Positions 27,401-33,967 of a stretch of 64,000 bases of DNA are shown here, in pieces (the first letter of the stretch is position 1; every line of letters begins with the position of its first letter). The DNA lies in contig NZ_OY781939.1 of the NCBI RefSeq assembly GCF_963677315.1, forward strand, positions 1,612,001 through 1,676,000. Reading direction: 5' to 3'. The translations under genes and the position numbers were made by a program. The notes beneath the pieces were generated by a model. The model was not told the DNA's origin. It worked only from the letters and a program-made list of their open reading frames with translations, and did not search any database. Origin of the DNA: an uncultured Sphaerochaeta sp. (GTDB lineage Bacteria > Spirochaetota > Spirochaetia > Sphaerochaetales > Sphaerochaetaceae).

Positions 27401-28713
27401 TTTCCACTTCCTACGCTCTTGTCAGCGTATGCTGCGCTCGCTGTCACGTTGACACTGTCGCCTGTCACTACATCAGAGAGGGTGCCGAGAGAGTCGATCT
27501 GGGCGGTGTTATTGCCGTCATACTCCTTGTTTGCGGTGATGGTGGTACCTGATATTGTAATCTGCTTCTTGGTGATAGTCCCGCTATAGGAGGAGTCATC
27601 AGATGGTTCGAGGTAGTTATCTGCATCATCACCACTGAGTGCGTACCTGACCGTGATTGTTTTATCTGTCGCTGCAGATTTGTCAGTGTATGCTGCGCTC
27701 GCTGTCACGGTGACGCTGTCACCGGTGACTATACCAGCGAGGGTACCAGTGGAGTTGATCTGGGCGGTGTTATTGCCGTCATACATCTTGTTCGCTGTGA
27801 TGGTGGTATCTGATACCGTGAGTTGCTTCTTGGTGATATTCCCCCTATAGGAGGTATCATCAACCGGCTTGAGGTAATTCCCTGCATCAGGGCCGCTTAT
27901 CATATAGGTTACCGTAATAGGCTTATTTGCTCCTGCCCCAGCAGAATCATAGCTTGCCTGGGCACTTATCCTTACATCATCCGTTCCTTGAATGCCAACA
28001 AGCGTTCCGGCTGTAACAGTACCGCTTACAGCTGTTGTGCCGTTATAGGTTCTGTCCAAAACGGTCAGCGCTGGACGTGTAACCGTCAGCTGAATCGGTT
28101 GGTAGTTTGGTATCGTAACGGTACAGGGTGCACTGGGGTATAATCCATGTGCAGCGGCGTACCTGATCTGGTAGGTTCCTGATCCTAGGATTGTTGTCCC
28201 TTCACTACAGGCTGTATACGGTTCATCCGCTGAGGATGAGAGTGGTCTGTACTCCATATGGGTGGTGGTTCCTGTCAACTGGCCATCAGCGCTGTCGAAA
28301 CGCTTGGGAGCAAGCAAAGCCAAGGTTGATGTCTCCGGGGCTGGCTGGCTGAATACGACCAAGAGGGTTTTCTCTACTATCTGTCCTTCCTTGAGATCGA
28401 CTTGTTGGGTACCGACACCCAACTGATCACCCTCTTCACTGAAGGCAGTCACCGTAACAGTCCATACTCCACTTTTTAGCTCTGAAAGAGCATGTCGAGG
28501 TGGTGCAATATTGTTTATAGTGAAGCGTGATGTTGTATTGGTGTGTACTGCCTCCAGGCTATAGGAGGAAACTTCTACATCAGGAGTATCTAAAACTATG
28601 GTCAGGCTGATGTTCCCCAACCTCTCCAACATGTCACTGCAACCGGAGAAGAAGAGCAAGGTTGCGATGAACATGAAAAGACAAAGAAGCAGTGCTGTTT
28701 TGGGTTGTTTCAT
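24421..28713 (-). CDS. Large lipoprotein with ten YDG repeats, MBG and DUF1566 domains
   Basis: 1430 residues. Signal peptide with lipobox 'FFSGC' (Cys25) predicts a lipid-anchored envelope protein. After an N-terminal domain (30-210), ten tandem YDG repeats of about 85 residues run from about 215 to 1065; each has 'K.YDG...A', 'GDSV', 'YxxSGxDAxNY' and a 'GxITKKQL' link. An MBG-type domain ('RAYGAAEPAFSVNVTGF') follows, and a C-terminal DUF1566/Lcl domain of about 163 residues with 'NEWFLPSKDEL' and 'YWSSTE'. Probably a surface-exposed filamentous adhesin-like structure. The gene begins ten bases after the upstream outer-membrane protein stop, so the two form one operon. Confidence 0.85.
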   Translation of the reverse strand: MKQPKTALLLCLFMFIATLLFFSGCSDMLERLGNISLTIVLDTPDVEVSSYSLEAVHTNTTSRFTINNIAPPRHALSELKSGVWTVTVTAFSEEGDQLGVGTQQVDLKEGQIVEKTLLVVFSQPAPETSTLALLAPKRFDSADGQLTGTTTHMEYRPLSSSADEPYTACSEGTTILGSGTYQIRYAAAHGLYPSAPCTVTIPNYQPIQLTVTRPALTVLDRTYNGTTAVSGTVTAGTLVGIQGTDDVRISAQASYDSAGAGANKPITVTYMISGPDAGNYLKPVDDTSYRGNITKKQLTVSDTTITANKMYDGNNTAQINSTGTLAGIVTGDSVTVTASAAYTDKSAATDKTITVRYALSGDDADNYLEPSDDSSYSGTITKKQITISGTTITANKEYDGNNTAQIDSLGTLSDVVTGDSVNVTASAAYADKSVGSGKQITVGYSLSGSDATNYIKPVDNSSFSGEITKKQLTVSTTDLTTSKVYDGSITASISTVAFTGKVLSEDVTVSGSASYDSATAGTGKQITITYFIVGDDNENYLKPGNQTVTGDIQKRLLSVSGTTITTDKEYDGINTAQINSFGTLSDVVTGDSVTLSATATYADKSAADGKIITIRYNINGTDAGNYQKPADDSSRRGTITKMQLTVSGTTITANKEYDGNNTAQIDSTGTLSGVVTGDSARLDASAAYADKNVADNKTITVKYELSGDDAANYLKPADDSSYRGTIIKKQFTVSQTTVALEKVYDGSRSATINSYGTFAGIISGDSVAIQTTATYDTKDVGTAKPITLTYTLSGTDKDNYFSPSNSVATETGVITRKQLNVSNLALTSNKVYDGTTSVETPTFSLVGKVSSDDVTVTATAAYDTPIAGTGKQISITYSIDGDDKENYLKPADRSTTPSCAILKKELTISTPTFESVTKTYDGTTAVQGTVTPGSLSGVLEGDVVTVEANAQYGSANVSYSYSGGLFNQITVKYTLDGPDASNYAPPVWDRSWGAIERKQLSVIGTLFPASKVYDGTCTVQITSEGTLSGVIAGDSVSLYSVLASYDTEYAGSDKAVAISYTISGTDTSNYYLNNDTSRKASITQAVLTATVGDYTRAYGAAEPAFSVNVTGFVGGESAGTFASYSPPTATAGTTSTSAAGTYTIRITEGSARNYSFDVGDTGMLTIEKPAGPAISGTIDAYFPNSNEDQTIINVAGFSPNQTGIEAHIAYYGVFNLFYSDLVIDSRGRAVLYMPTAATTATKIRFRVKETSSHAPGPATEIALSPRPLAIGDYYAGGIVAYISTSSDLAEETDGLIAAKSDLSPTGFPWSSSTTTVVGTSEGYGTGLSNSNKIMTSTGASSFSFAAYNARYYSAGGHNEWFLPSKDELIKIRSVFAEIGNFTATGSYWSSTEVGMPPYNGSTAFALEFDSNIGSFATKTWAFLVRPVRYF
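25450..28071 (-). repeat. Ten tandem ~255-bp YDG-domain repeats
   Basis: DNA units encoding the YDG domains. Several pairs are nearly identical over tens of bases, for example around 26690-26790 versus 27470-27570 and 27700-27800, which favours recombination and copy-number change. Boundaries are approximate. Confidence 0.75.
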
Positions 28714-28722
28714 GATGATCTC

Positions 28723-29553
28723 CTAGAAGTTGTATCGAAGCCCAGCTTGAATGCCCATGAGCGTACCAAAATTACCTTTCTCGAAGAACAAAACGCCCAG
28801 GGGGGCGATGAGCAGAGAATACGTATCAGAGAGTGCGTAGGTGAGGTTCACCGAGAGGCGGACCTGTTGGTCGATGAAGGTCTCAAAGGACTTTGTTCCA
28901 TCTTGATCAAAATCAGCATTCAGCAGATGCAGTACCAATCCATACCCGAATTCCGGGGCAACCTGCAGCTTGTCAGTGAGTTTATATCTATATCCCAATC
29001 CAACTGACATATTGGCCGCTTGCATCAGGTCTACCCAATCGCAATTCGAAGGCCCTCTACTATAGGCAACTTCCCCATACCCGATAAGGGTTTTTTGTTT
29101 ATCCAGGGCAAAATTCATTTTCATCCCTGTGCCGAGCACATAGGCGTAGTAGGTGGCGCTCGTATGTATTGGGTAAAGGTTGTACAGCTTCAATTCGATC
29201 GAATCGACTATGCTTGTATCAATTGGGTTATTTGGAATGATTTCCCATATTCGCTCTTCTGGGATGTATCGGTATGCATAACTCCTACTCCAGTTTTGTG
29301 CGTCTTTGGATTGCTGAATAAAAAGTCGGTCTTGCTTACTGTCAAAGTGCTCAAGTATCTGTACTGGACTGGAGAGCTCCACATCCACCCAAACATCTTT
29401 TTCCGCTTCCCCTGTTTGATAGCGGAAAAATGCGTATTCTGACTCACTGGGTATAATCTCGACTCGTACGGCACTGTTTGAGGCATATACCGAGAGGCAA
29501 GAAAGAAGAAATAAAAGCACTGTGCAAGTAATAGTCCTAACTCTGGACGCCAT
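28723..29553 (-). CDS. Outer-membrane beta-barrel-like protein
   Basis: 276 residues from the ATG at 29553, which has GGGAG upstream; the frame extends to 29664 without support. Signal peptide 'MASRVRTITCTVLLFLLSCL' ending near 'VYA'. The C-terminal half alternates polar and hydrophobic residues in strands and ends in 'GIQAGLRYNF', with the terminal aromatic typical of outer-membrane barrels. Likely partner of the YDG lipoprotein downstream. Function unknown. Confidence 0.68.
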   Translation of the reverse strand: MASRVRTITCTVLLFLLSCLSVYASNSAVRVEIIPSESEYAFFRYQTGEAEKDVWVDVELSSPVQILEHFDSKQDRLFIQQSKDAQNWSRSYAYRYIPEERIWEIIPNNPIDTSIVDSIELKLYNLYPIHTSATYYAYVLGTGMKMNFALDKQKTLIGYGEVAYSRGPSNCDWVDLMQAANMSVGLGYRYKLTDKLQVAPEFGYGLVLHLLNADFDQDGTKSFETFIDQQVRLSVNLTYALSDTYSLLIAPLGVLFFEKGNFGTLMGIQAGLRYNF

Positions 29554-29671
29554 GATAGAACTCCCTTTTCTCAGACAGTGTTCATTTGATTCTCTGCCAA
29601 AGGCAAAAGAATATGCATGAGACGTTGTAGAATTGAATGGGTAGTACCTTAGCAAGCTCTGCAAGAGAAAA

Positions 29672-29685
29672 AAGTATATATACTT
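29672..29685. promoter_or_regulatory. 14-bp AT palindrome upstream of the outer-membrane protein gene
   Basis: AAGTATATATACTT is perfectly self-complementary and contains a TATACT -10-like box on either strand. It lies between the kinase gene stop and the outer-membrane gene start, so it may be a promoter core or operator. Confidence 0.35.
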
Positions 29686-29724
29686 GGAAAGCGTAGTTTT
29701 CTACTTAAAAAGTGAAGACAAAAT

Positions 29725-31011
29725 CTAAATAAGGAGTCGTACGCTGAATTGACCGTCCAGAATGCGGTAGAGAAGCTCTGCGTCATGTTTGGCAGCGAAC
29801 GCTGCAATACTCTTGGTTCCTATCCCATGGCCATCCTGCACTGAATACGGAAACCCGTCTGGGCCAAGGGTTACCGTTTCCATGCAGGGATTGGAGATTT
29901 CAAGCAAGAACCGCCCGACTTGGTGGCAAGACAGTTTTATAAGTCCTCTTCTCTCTTCGGGAAGAAGTGAGACTCCTTGGATGGCATTTTCCAGTAGATT
30001 TGCCACGACCAGGGCCAATTCGAGGGAGTCAAAGGGTAATTGGGCTGGTATTGCAAGACGGACATTCGTGAGAAGGCCTTTCTGCTCAGCCATATCCAGA
30101 TAATAGCTGACTACAGCGTTTACAGCCTTGTTCTCACAATAGATTGTATCAGGATGTGTTTTGATCTCGTTCTGTCTGTGCAAACAGGTGATGGCTTCTT
30201 CGATCTCTCCTTGCTGCAGGAGTTCAAGGAGTATGTTGTTGAAATGCCTGCGGTCATGGGAAACCAAGCTCTGTTCATGGGCTACCTTGTCCATGAGCTG
30301 CAAGCGCTCTGTCATGGTAGCGGCTGCTTGAGAGAGAAGCGTCCGCTCATGTTGGTTCTGTAGATGCTCGGTTTCAAGGGCATGCATAGCCGTGAGCCTT
30401 CTCAGTGAATAGAAAACAGTACCATAGGCAGCCAGGGACAGCATGACCAGAAGCAAGAGTGGCCACTTGGCCGAGAGCAAGGTGTTTTCGATGTCCGCGG
30501 TAACGTAGAAGTAATAGCCTAGATTGAGAAATATGCAGATCACCAAGAGTGAGAAGATTCTCCAGTTGTTGGTGAAAGCGTTGTAGAACGGGAGCAGGTA
30601 CCGCTGAAACGAGAAAAGTGTCAACAGATAGAGGAAGAGTCGGATGAGTGTATGTGCGTACTGAGGGTAAGGAAATAGTTTCCCCAGATGGAAGCTAAGG
30701 ATGATGATCATCATCATGATGTTTACGGTGGTAAGAAAATTGAAGCTCCACTGCATGACCCCTGTCTTTGACAGAGGTTTGAGACAGATACCCAGGACGA
30801 TGAACATCACAATGTTGAAGCGTGACAGGCCGGTAAGGTCTCCAAACATATAGAACCAGAAAGTGCTGGCTACGTTAATTATGAAGAACGAGACAGCAAT
30901 CAGGAGCGTGCTCCTGATTCCATATTTTGACTTGGCCAGGGTGAAAAGCAGCAGGACATTCATAATGGAAGTTACGCTGCCTCGAAGGCTGTTGCTGATA
31001 AGATCCTGCAT
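29725..31011 (-). CDS. GHKL-type sensor histidine kinase
   Basis: 428 residues. Seven or so N-terminal membrane helices form a membrane sensor without a periplasmic domain, as in AgrC/VirS kinases. The dimerisation helix has the phosphorylated His in 'SHDRRHFNNILLELL', and the GHKL ATPase has 'ANLLENAIQG' (N box) and 'DGHGIGTKSI' (G box). The gene shares one base with the response-regulator stop. Ligand unknown; peptides are typical for this class. Confidence 0.88.
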   Translation of the reverse strand: MQDLISNSLRGSVTSIMNVLLLFTLAKSKYGIRSTLLIAVSFFIINVASTFWFYMFGDLTGLSRFNIVMFIVLGICLKPLSKTGVMQWSFNFLTTVNIMMMIIILSFHLGKLFPYPQYAHTLIRLFLYLLTLFSFQRYLLPFYNAFTNNWRIFSLLVICIFLNLGYYFYVTADIENTLLSAKWPLLLLVMLSLAAYGTVFYSLRRLTAMHALETEHLQNQHERTLLSQAAATMTERLQLMDKVAHEQSLVSHDRRHFNNILLELLQQGEIEEAITCLHRQNEIKTHPDTIYCENKAVNAVVSYYLDMAEQKGLLTNVRLAIPAQLPFDSLELALVVANLLENAIQGVSLLPEERRGLIKLSCHQVGRFLLEISNPCMETVTLGPDGFPYSVQDGHGIGTKSIAAFAAKHDAELLYRILDGQFSVRLLI

Positions 31012-31745
31012 TATATATGTCTCTGCTTTGCTAGATAATTCATATAGGTATCCCGTACTACAGGGTAATGTTTGGTTGTAATAGGAACCATGTATCCGCC
31101 ACGTAGGGTGAACTTGGTTTTGGAGAACCCTTCAATGTAATCCATATTAACAACAAAAGAGACATGTGGCCGTAAAAAACGTTCGTCTTGTAATAAGCAT
31201 TCGATATGGTTTGAGAAAGACCCTTTGATGACCTTCGTTGTAAGGGTTTTCGCTCCCATAAGCGTATAGGTGACTGTATGGTCTCTATATTCACAGTACA
31301 GTATTTCCGATAGCCTGAGGACTCTCATTCCCTCATGGGTCTTAATTACCCAGGTACCATCATCCGTTTTGGCGAGTTTTGCCACTACCAGATGCAGCGT
31401 TTCATGAAATAGTTGTTTATCAATCGGTTTGAGAAGATAGTCGAAGGGCTTGGCCTCAAACGATTGCAGGGCAAAGCCAGGTTCAGAAGTGGTATAGAGA
31501 ATAAATGCCGACTGGTCGTGCTCACGGATGGTCTTGCCTACTTCAATCCCATTGAACATGGGCATTACTATGTCCAGGATATATATATGGAACCGCTGCA
31601 TTTCACAGCTTCGCAAGAGTGCATCCGGATGCAGGAATTGTTGGATGGAAGCCCCAATATGATGCTTTTGCATATACTCAGCTGTGAAGGAAGCAAGCAG
31701 TTCCAACTGGCCGGGATCATCATCGCATATGACAATATCTAGCAT
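31011..31745 (-). CDS. LytTR-family response regulator
   Basis: 244 residues. Receiver domain with acidic pocket 'VICDDD', phospho-acceptor Asp in 'YILDIVMP' and Lys in 'LLKPI'. The C-terminal LytTR DNA-binding domain includes 'ILYCEYRDHTVTYTL' and 'FLRPHVSFVVNMDYI'. Partner of the overlapping GHKL kinase. The nearest candidate targets are the outer-membrane protein/lipoprotein operon next door. Confidence 0.92.
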   Translation of the reverse strand: MLDIVICDDDPGQLELLASFTAEYMQKHHIGASIQQFLHPDALLRSCEMQRFHIYILDIVMPMFNGIEVGKTIREHDQSAFILYTTSEPGFALQSFEAKPFDYLLKPIDKQLFHETLHLVVAKLAKTDDGTWVIKTHEGMRVLRLSEILYCEYRDHTVTYTLMGAKTLTTKVIKGSFSNHIECLLQDERFLRPHVSFVVNMDYIEGFSKTKFTLRGGYMVPITTKHYPVVRDTYMNYLAKQRHI

Positions 31746-31856
31746 TCCTCATCCTTGTTGCAGAAAACTCATAAGCAGCGTTTATAGTTATACTGGATGA
31801 GCAGTTTAAAGTCCATCAAGAATTTCCAAGCAGATAGCATGTGTTTGATTCTGTGA

Positions 31857-31945
31857 TCATTCCGCACTCTGCTTGCTGAGCCTCTTCACAGTCTCATAGC
31901 TGAAATGAAGAAAGCTGGCAATGGCCCTAAAGGGCAAGGGCGTCG
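31857..31945 (-). pseudogene. C-terminal fragment of a REP-type Y1 transposase
   Basis: The minus frame reads 'LPFRAIASFLHFSYETVKRL' before a TGA. It parallels the tail of the intact transposase at 37.5 kb ('ALRDIASFLHVSHETVRRL'). About 80% nucleotide similarity by eye, so a diverged second copy. Confidence 0.75.
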
Positions 31946-32131
31946 GATGTGGATAGAAAAGATGTTGGACGTCACCCGGGTTAGGTTCCTCTCACCACCT
32001 GATACTCATGATGCTCTCACCTTCAGTGGAGAATGAAGTGATTTGTCTCAAGTGTATCTGATACAACCATGCCTCTATTATTACACTTAAAGCTAAACTG
32101 TAATTACATGTGTTAGTTCAAATGGAGGTCG

Positions 32132-32160
32132 TTGACAGGTTGAGTGTAATACGAAACATT
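32132..32160 (+). promoter_or_regulatory. Candidate promoter of the ligase operon
   Basis: A perfect TTGACA (32132-32137) is followed, after 17 bases, by a weak -10 (AACATT), with ATTATA nearby. No better candidate lies between the transposase relic and the ATG at 32252. Confidence 0.3.
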
Positions 32161-32251
32161 ATAGACACGTGTAAAGAATTTATGGACATATGATTGTCAT
32201 CATCGTCCTTCGTTGCAAAGGGGGGCGTGTTCATCTTCAGGAGGATCAACC

Positions 32252-33967
32252 ATGAGAACAAAAGATTCCTTCACACCATGGGACAAGCTGTATCCCTATA
32301 AGGGCACGATGTACCATGCAACGTGGCCTACCCTCAAGGAACTTTTTGAGATAACCGTCGAACGCTTTGGCAGTCGGGTCTGTTGGAAAGAGTTCGTTCC
32401 AAAACCTGTTTCCTATACCTATAGTGAAGCCCTTCCCATCGTGAAAGGAATTGCCTCTTGGCTTCTCAGTTCTGGTATCAGAAAGGGAGACAAGGTCATT
32501 GTCAGTGGAAAGAACAGCGTGGCATGGGGATTCGGATATTTTGCTGTCATATTCGCAGGAGCCACTGTGGTACCCTTGGACAATGCATTAAGCGATGAGG
32601 ATTTCATACGACTCGCAAAGTTCTCCGATTCTGTCGCGATGCTTACCGATAGCAACAGACTGAAGAACGTTGCTTCAGAACTTCCCATGAAGGCAGTTGC
32701 ATGTCTTGAGGAGAACGGGCCGGCTGAATGGATCATGCACAAGAGCGCCGAATATGTCGAGCCTGAACCATGTGGTGAGGATGATATTGCACAGATTCTC
32801 TTTACCTCCGGGACAACCGGGACTCCGAAGGGAGTCATGTTGACCCATAGGAACCTTGTCTCAGACATCTTCCTCTCGCAGGCAAACATGAATATTTTCG
32901 AGACAGACGTGTTCTATGCAATTCTGCCGATACACCATGCCTATACGCTCCTTGCGGTATTTCTTGAAGCTGTGGGTGTTGGGGCATCCGTGGTATTCGG
33001 CAAGAAACTTGTTGTATCGCAGATGCTCAAGGATCTGAAGGAAGGAGAGGTAACCATGTTCCTCGGCGTTCCAATGCTCTTCAACAAGATGTATGGAGCT
33101 GTTATGGCTGGGTTGAAACAAAAGGGCAGGCTTGTATACGGAACCATACGGGGCCTTATGGGCATCTCTGGGTGGCTCAAGAGAACGTTTGGCCTCAACG
33201 TGGGAAAGCATTGGTTCAAGTTCCTGCTCAAGAGACTCTCGCTCGACACCAACAGGATCTGTATTTGCGGGGGTGGACCGCTTCCTGCATCGACGTTCAG
33301 GGGATTCAACGAACTCGGTATTGATTTCGTACAAGGGTATGGTCTTACCGAGACCTCGCCCATCACACATCTCAATCCCATCTATGCGTTCAAGGAATCC
33401 TCTGTCGGGAAGGTGGTTGCAGGTACCGAGTGCAAGATAGTCGACCCTGACGAGGATGGAAACGGACTGATCTTCATTCGTGGCCCCCAGGTGATGAAAG
33501 GATACTACAAGCATCCCGAGGCCACAGCTGAGGTTCTTGACCAGGATGGATGGCTCAATACAGGGGATATTGGACAGGTGGATGAGGAGAACTACCTTTT
33601 CCTGAGTGGGAGGGCAAAATCAGTGATCGTGAGCGAGGGAGGGAAGAACATTTTCCCAGAAGAGATTGAGGACAAATTCCAGCTCTACACAGAGATTGAG
33701 CAGCTGTGTGTCATTGGGTACATCAAGGACAAGCAAAGCGCCGGTGAGCATGTGAGGGTCATCATCTTCCCCTCCCAGGCATTTGCCGAAGGAAAGACTG
33801 CCGAAGCGATACAGGAGAGAATGGAGCAGATAGTCAAAGAGGTCAACGCTACCCTTCTTCCCTATAAGAGGATAGAGATGGTCTCGGTGGCTGATGAACC
33901 GCTATCCATGACCTCATCCAAGAAGGTCCGTCGTGCTGAGGTCTCGAAGCGATATGAGATTGCCTGA
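32252..33967 (+). CDS. AMP-binding acyl-CoA/acyl-ACP ligase
   Basis: 571 residues from the ATG after AGGAGG; a frame to 32213 is unsupported. Adenylate-forming motifs are complete: P-loop 'FTSGTTGTPKGVMLTHRN', 'YGLTETSPITH', 'WLNTGDIGQVDEENYLFLSGR' and 'GKNIFPEEIE', with the catalytic Lys near the C-terminus ('TSSKKVRRAEV'). It should activate a carboxylic acid, probably a fatty acid, as acyl-AMP and then thioester. It is the first gene of an operon and its stop lies within the next gene. Confidence 0.9.
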   Translation: MRTKDSFTPWDKLYPYKGTMYHATWPTLKELFEITVERFGSRVCWKEFVPKPVSYTYSEALPIVKGIASWLLSSGIRKGDKVIVSGKNSVAWGFGYFAVIFAGATVVPLDNALSDEDFIRLAKFSDSVAMLTDSNRLKNVASELPMKAVACLEENGPAEWIMHKSAEYVEPEPCGEDDIAQILFTSGTTGTPKGVMLTHRNLVSDIFLSQANMNIFETDVFYAILPIHHAYTLLAVFLEAVGVGASVVFGKKLVVSQMLKDLKEGEVTMFLGVPMLFNKMYGAVMAGLKQKGRLVYGTIRGLMGISGWLKRTFGLNVGKHWFKFLLKRLSLDTNRICICGGGPLPASTFRGFNELGIDFVQGYGLTETSPITHLNPIYAFKESSVGKVVAGTECKIVDPDEDGNGLIFIRGPQVMKGYYKHPEATAEVLDQDGWLNTGDIGQVDEENYLFLSGRAKSVIVSEGGKNIFPEEIEDKFQLYTEIEQLCVIGYIKDKQSAGEHVRVIIFPSQAFAEGKTAEAIQERMEQIVKEVNATLLPYKRIEMVSVADEPLSMTSSKKVRRAEVSKRYEIA

